DNA from: Clostridiales bacterium
GTDB lineage: Bacteria > Bacillota > Clostridia > Oscillospirales > Acutalibacteraceae
Direction: 5' to 3'
Assembly: GCA_019418545.1 (NCBI GenBank)
Contig: DYBQ01000002.1
Coordinates: 183,363 to 199,624, forward strand
Length of the DNA stretch: 16,262 bases
In this document: positions 15,068-16,262 of the stretch, one piece after another
Position numbering within the stretch: position 1 is the stretch's first letter
Layout: every line of letters starts with the position of its first letter
Translations under genes and position numbers: made by a program
Notes under the pieces: model-generated
Seen by the model: only the letters and a program-made list of their open reading frames with translations
What the model was told of the DNA's origin: nothing
Database searches by the model: none

Positions 15068-15955
15068 ATGTCTATTCAATATAAGGTCAAATGGGGAGAC
15101 ACTCTTTGGGACCTTTCCCGAAAATATGGCGTTACCATTGATGCCATTGTAAAAGCCAATAAGCAAATTACAGACCCTCACTGGATTTATACCGGAGATA
15201 CTTTGATTATCCCTACAGGAGGTTCCTCTTCGTCTTCTAATAAAAGCTCCTCTTCTAGCGGAAAGACTTCTTCAACAAAAACGCCTTCCTATGAAACCGG
15301 AAAACCTGTTTATAAACCTTCCAGCACACTTTCCCAATTGGAAAAACAACTGAAACAGTTGGAAGCACAGAGGCCGGGAGAATATAATTCCCAGTATACG
15401 GAACAAATTTCACAGCTGGTAGACCAGATTTTAAATCAGGGACCTTTTTCCTATGATTTAGCAAGCGACCCTCTGTATCAACAATATCGCTCCCAGTATA
15501 TGCAAGCCGGAAGTTTGGCCATGCGTGATACCATTGGGCAAAGCTCATCTCTCACAGGCGGATATGGCAACAGTTATGCCCAAACTGCTGGAAGTCAGGC
15601 CTACAGCCAGTACTTAACACAGCTGAATGAGCGGGTGCCAGAGCTGTATGAAGCTGCTTATAATCGCTATCAGGGGGAACAAGAACGGTATTTAAATCAA
15701 ATGGATATGCTGATGGACATGGATGCCAGTGACTATGAAAAGTATCGAGATACCGTTTCCGATTATCAGGCTCAGCTGGATTATTATAAAGACAAATATC
15801 AAAAACAGCAGGAACAAGAATATGAAGAATACCTGAAGAAGCTTTCTGAATGGCAGAAAGACAGGGAATATGGATATCAAAAATCCAAGGACCAAAATGC
15901 TCAAAGTCAGTGGGAAGAAGAGATGCGGCTGAAGTGGAATCAGCTTTGGAATTGA
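15068..15955 (+). CDS. LysM peptidoglycan-binding protein with a phage-virion-type C-terminal domain
   Basis: A 295-aa protein with TAGGAGG at 15054-15060, 7 nt from the start. Residues 5-50 are one LysM domain (YKVKWGDTLWDLSRKYGVT to GDTLIIP), which binds peptidoglycan or chitin-type glycans. Residues 53-75 are a Ser/Thr/Lys linker. Residues 84-125 are helical. Residues 127-230 contain a distinctive segment: DPLYQQYRSQYMQAGSLAMRD, then SLTGGYGNSYAQTAGSQAYS, ERVPELYEAAYNRYQ and YEKYRDTVSDY. I recall similar segments in Clostridia phage proteins of unknown function, possibly internal or ejected. The rest is a Gln/Glu/Tyr/Lys-rich coiled coil. No signal peptide or membrane anchor, so it would reach the wall as part of a particle or after lysis. 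No hydrolase domain. It is the last gene of the cluster. Confidence 0.8.
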   Translation: MSIQYKVKWGDTLWDLSRKYGVTIDAIVKANKQITDPHWIYTGDTLIIPTGGSSSSSNKSSSSSGKTSSTKTPSYETGKPVYKPSSTLSQLEKQLKQLEAQRPGEYNSQYTEQISQLVDQILNQGPFSYDLASDPLYQQYRSQYMQAGSLAMRDTIGQSSSLTGGYGNSYAQTAGSQAYSQYLTQLNERVPELYEAAYNRYQGEQERYLNQMDMLMDMDASDYEKYRDTVSDYQAQLDYYKDKYQKQQEQEYEEYLKKLSEWQKDREYGYQKSKDQNAQSQWEEEMRLKWNQLWN

Positions 15956-15972
15956 TTTATGTAAATCGATTT

Positions 15973-16008
15973 GTAAAAAGAGGAAGTCTAATAGCTTCCT
16001 CTTTTTAC
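15973..16008 (+). terminator. Terminator closing the virion-like cluster (bidirectional form)
   Basis: A perfect 14-bp stem, GTAAAAAGAGGAAG (15973-15986) with CTTCCTCTTTTTAC (15995-16008), and an 8-nt loop. The A-run and T-run are built into the stem, so it can work on both strands. It lies 18 bp after the last stop codon. Confidence 0.85.
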
Positions 16009-16262
16009 TATGTATATTATTTTCAAAACAACCTAAAAAATGACTGTAATAGATTCAAGTTTTTGTTATAGTTATTTTTTATAATGTTTTTAGGGATTTA
16101 TTTTTTTAACTTTCTCTTTGCCTCTATCTGCTGGGATTTTAAAAAGTCAATATGCATGTAGAAATTTATATTAATTTTTTGAGCATTTTTACATGCTTTA
16201 TCGCCTTTTTTTCCCAATTTCTCAAAAAAATTTTCTTTTAACATGTTATTACATAGTATATC
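16009..16262. other. AT-rich right-edge region
   Basis: About 250 bases, very rich in A and T, after the last terminator. Apart from the possible small minus-strand frame I see only a loose inverted repeat, GCATGTA (16154-16160) with TACATGC (16190-16196), inside that frame. There is no tRNA, att-like repeat or + strand gene. Confidence 0.4.
16098..16244 (-). CDS. Small minus-strand reading frame of unknown function (uncertain)
   Basis: Reading leftward from ATG at 16244-16242 gives 48 codons and TAA at 16100-16098. The frame is also open upstream to the window edge, so it may be the end of a longer gene. It begins MLKENFFEKLGKKGDKACKN and ends with a Lys/Arg-rich helix. The FFEKLGKKxxxAxKxAQK pattern recalls the N-termini of small Firmicutes proteins that carry a C-terminal zinc ribbon, but that part is absent. 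No RBS is visible. It could be a degraded gene or chance in very AT-rich DNA. Confidence 0.25.
   Translation of the reverse strand: MLKENFFEKLGKKGDKACKNAQKININFYMHIDFLKSQQIEAKRKLKK

Noticed and set aside
7688..16262. Prophage attachment sites, tRNA genes or CRISPR repeats bounding the cluster
   Set aside because: I saw no tRNA, no matching direct repeats at the two ends and no repeat-spacer array.

Overview
The window looks like a chromosomal segment of a low-to-mid GC Gram-positive bacterium, most likely a gut Clostridia (Oscillospiraceae/Ruminococcaceae type). The evidence is strong AGGAGG-type ribosome binding sites, sigma-A promoters, U-tract terminators, an FHA-FtsW fusion next to a class B penicillin-binding protein, and virion genes of the kind found in Clostridia. 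The taxon is inferred; there is no rRNA or other marker. All confident genes are on the + strand.

Left part (1-4413): the window opens inside a PTS EIICB permease of the N-acetylglucosamine/glucose family, followed by a hairpin. A promoter (1613-1641), a leader of about 150 nt with a possible attenuator hairpin (1713-1755) and a strong RBS then lead to an unusual 843-aa protein. It fuses an N-terminal sugar-phosphate isomerase/epimerase TIM barrel to a complete AMP-forming acyl-CoA synthetase, and a strong terminator ends the unit.

Middle part (4477-7808): an extended -10 promoter drives a two-gene cell-wall operon. The first gene encodes a membrane protein with a phosphothreonine-binding FHA domain fused to a SEDS (FtsW/RodA) glycan polymerase. 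The second encodes a class B PBP transpeptidase. Together they form a SEDS-bPBP peptidoglycan synthase pair, probably under Ser/Thr-kinase control. Two intrinsic terminators in tandem close the operon.

Right part (7906-16008): eight closely spaced genes of bacteriophage virion type, ending in a 14-bp hairpin terminator. In order they are a scaffold-like protein, an N4-gp56-type major capsid protein, a small unknown protein, a head-tail connector-like protein, a nozzle-like tail protein, a coiled-coil tail-tip protein, a DUF859 plus peptidase S74 tail spike, and a LysM protein. All reading frames are open, with good ribosome binding sites. There is no portal, terminase, prohead protease, integrase, replication, repressor or lysis gene, although the cluster is bounded on both sides by host genes or terminators. 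This compact short-tailed-particle module without DNA packaging genes is the most interesting part of the window. It may be a domesticated capsid or particle system, a gene-transfer-agent-like set whose packaging genes lie elsewhere, or a well-preserved prophage remnant.

The last 250 bases are very AT-rich and hold at most one small, uncertain minus-strand reading frame.
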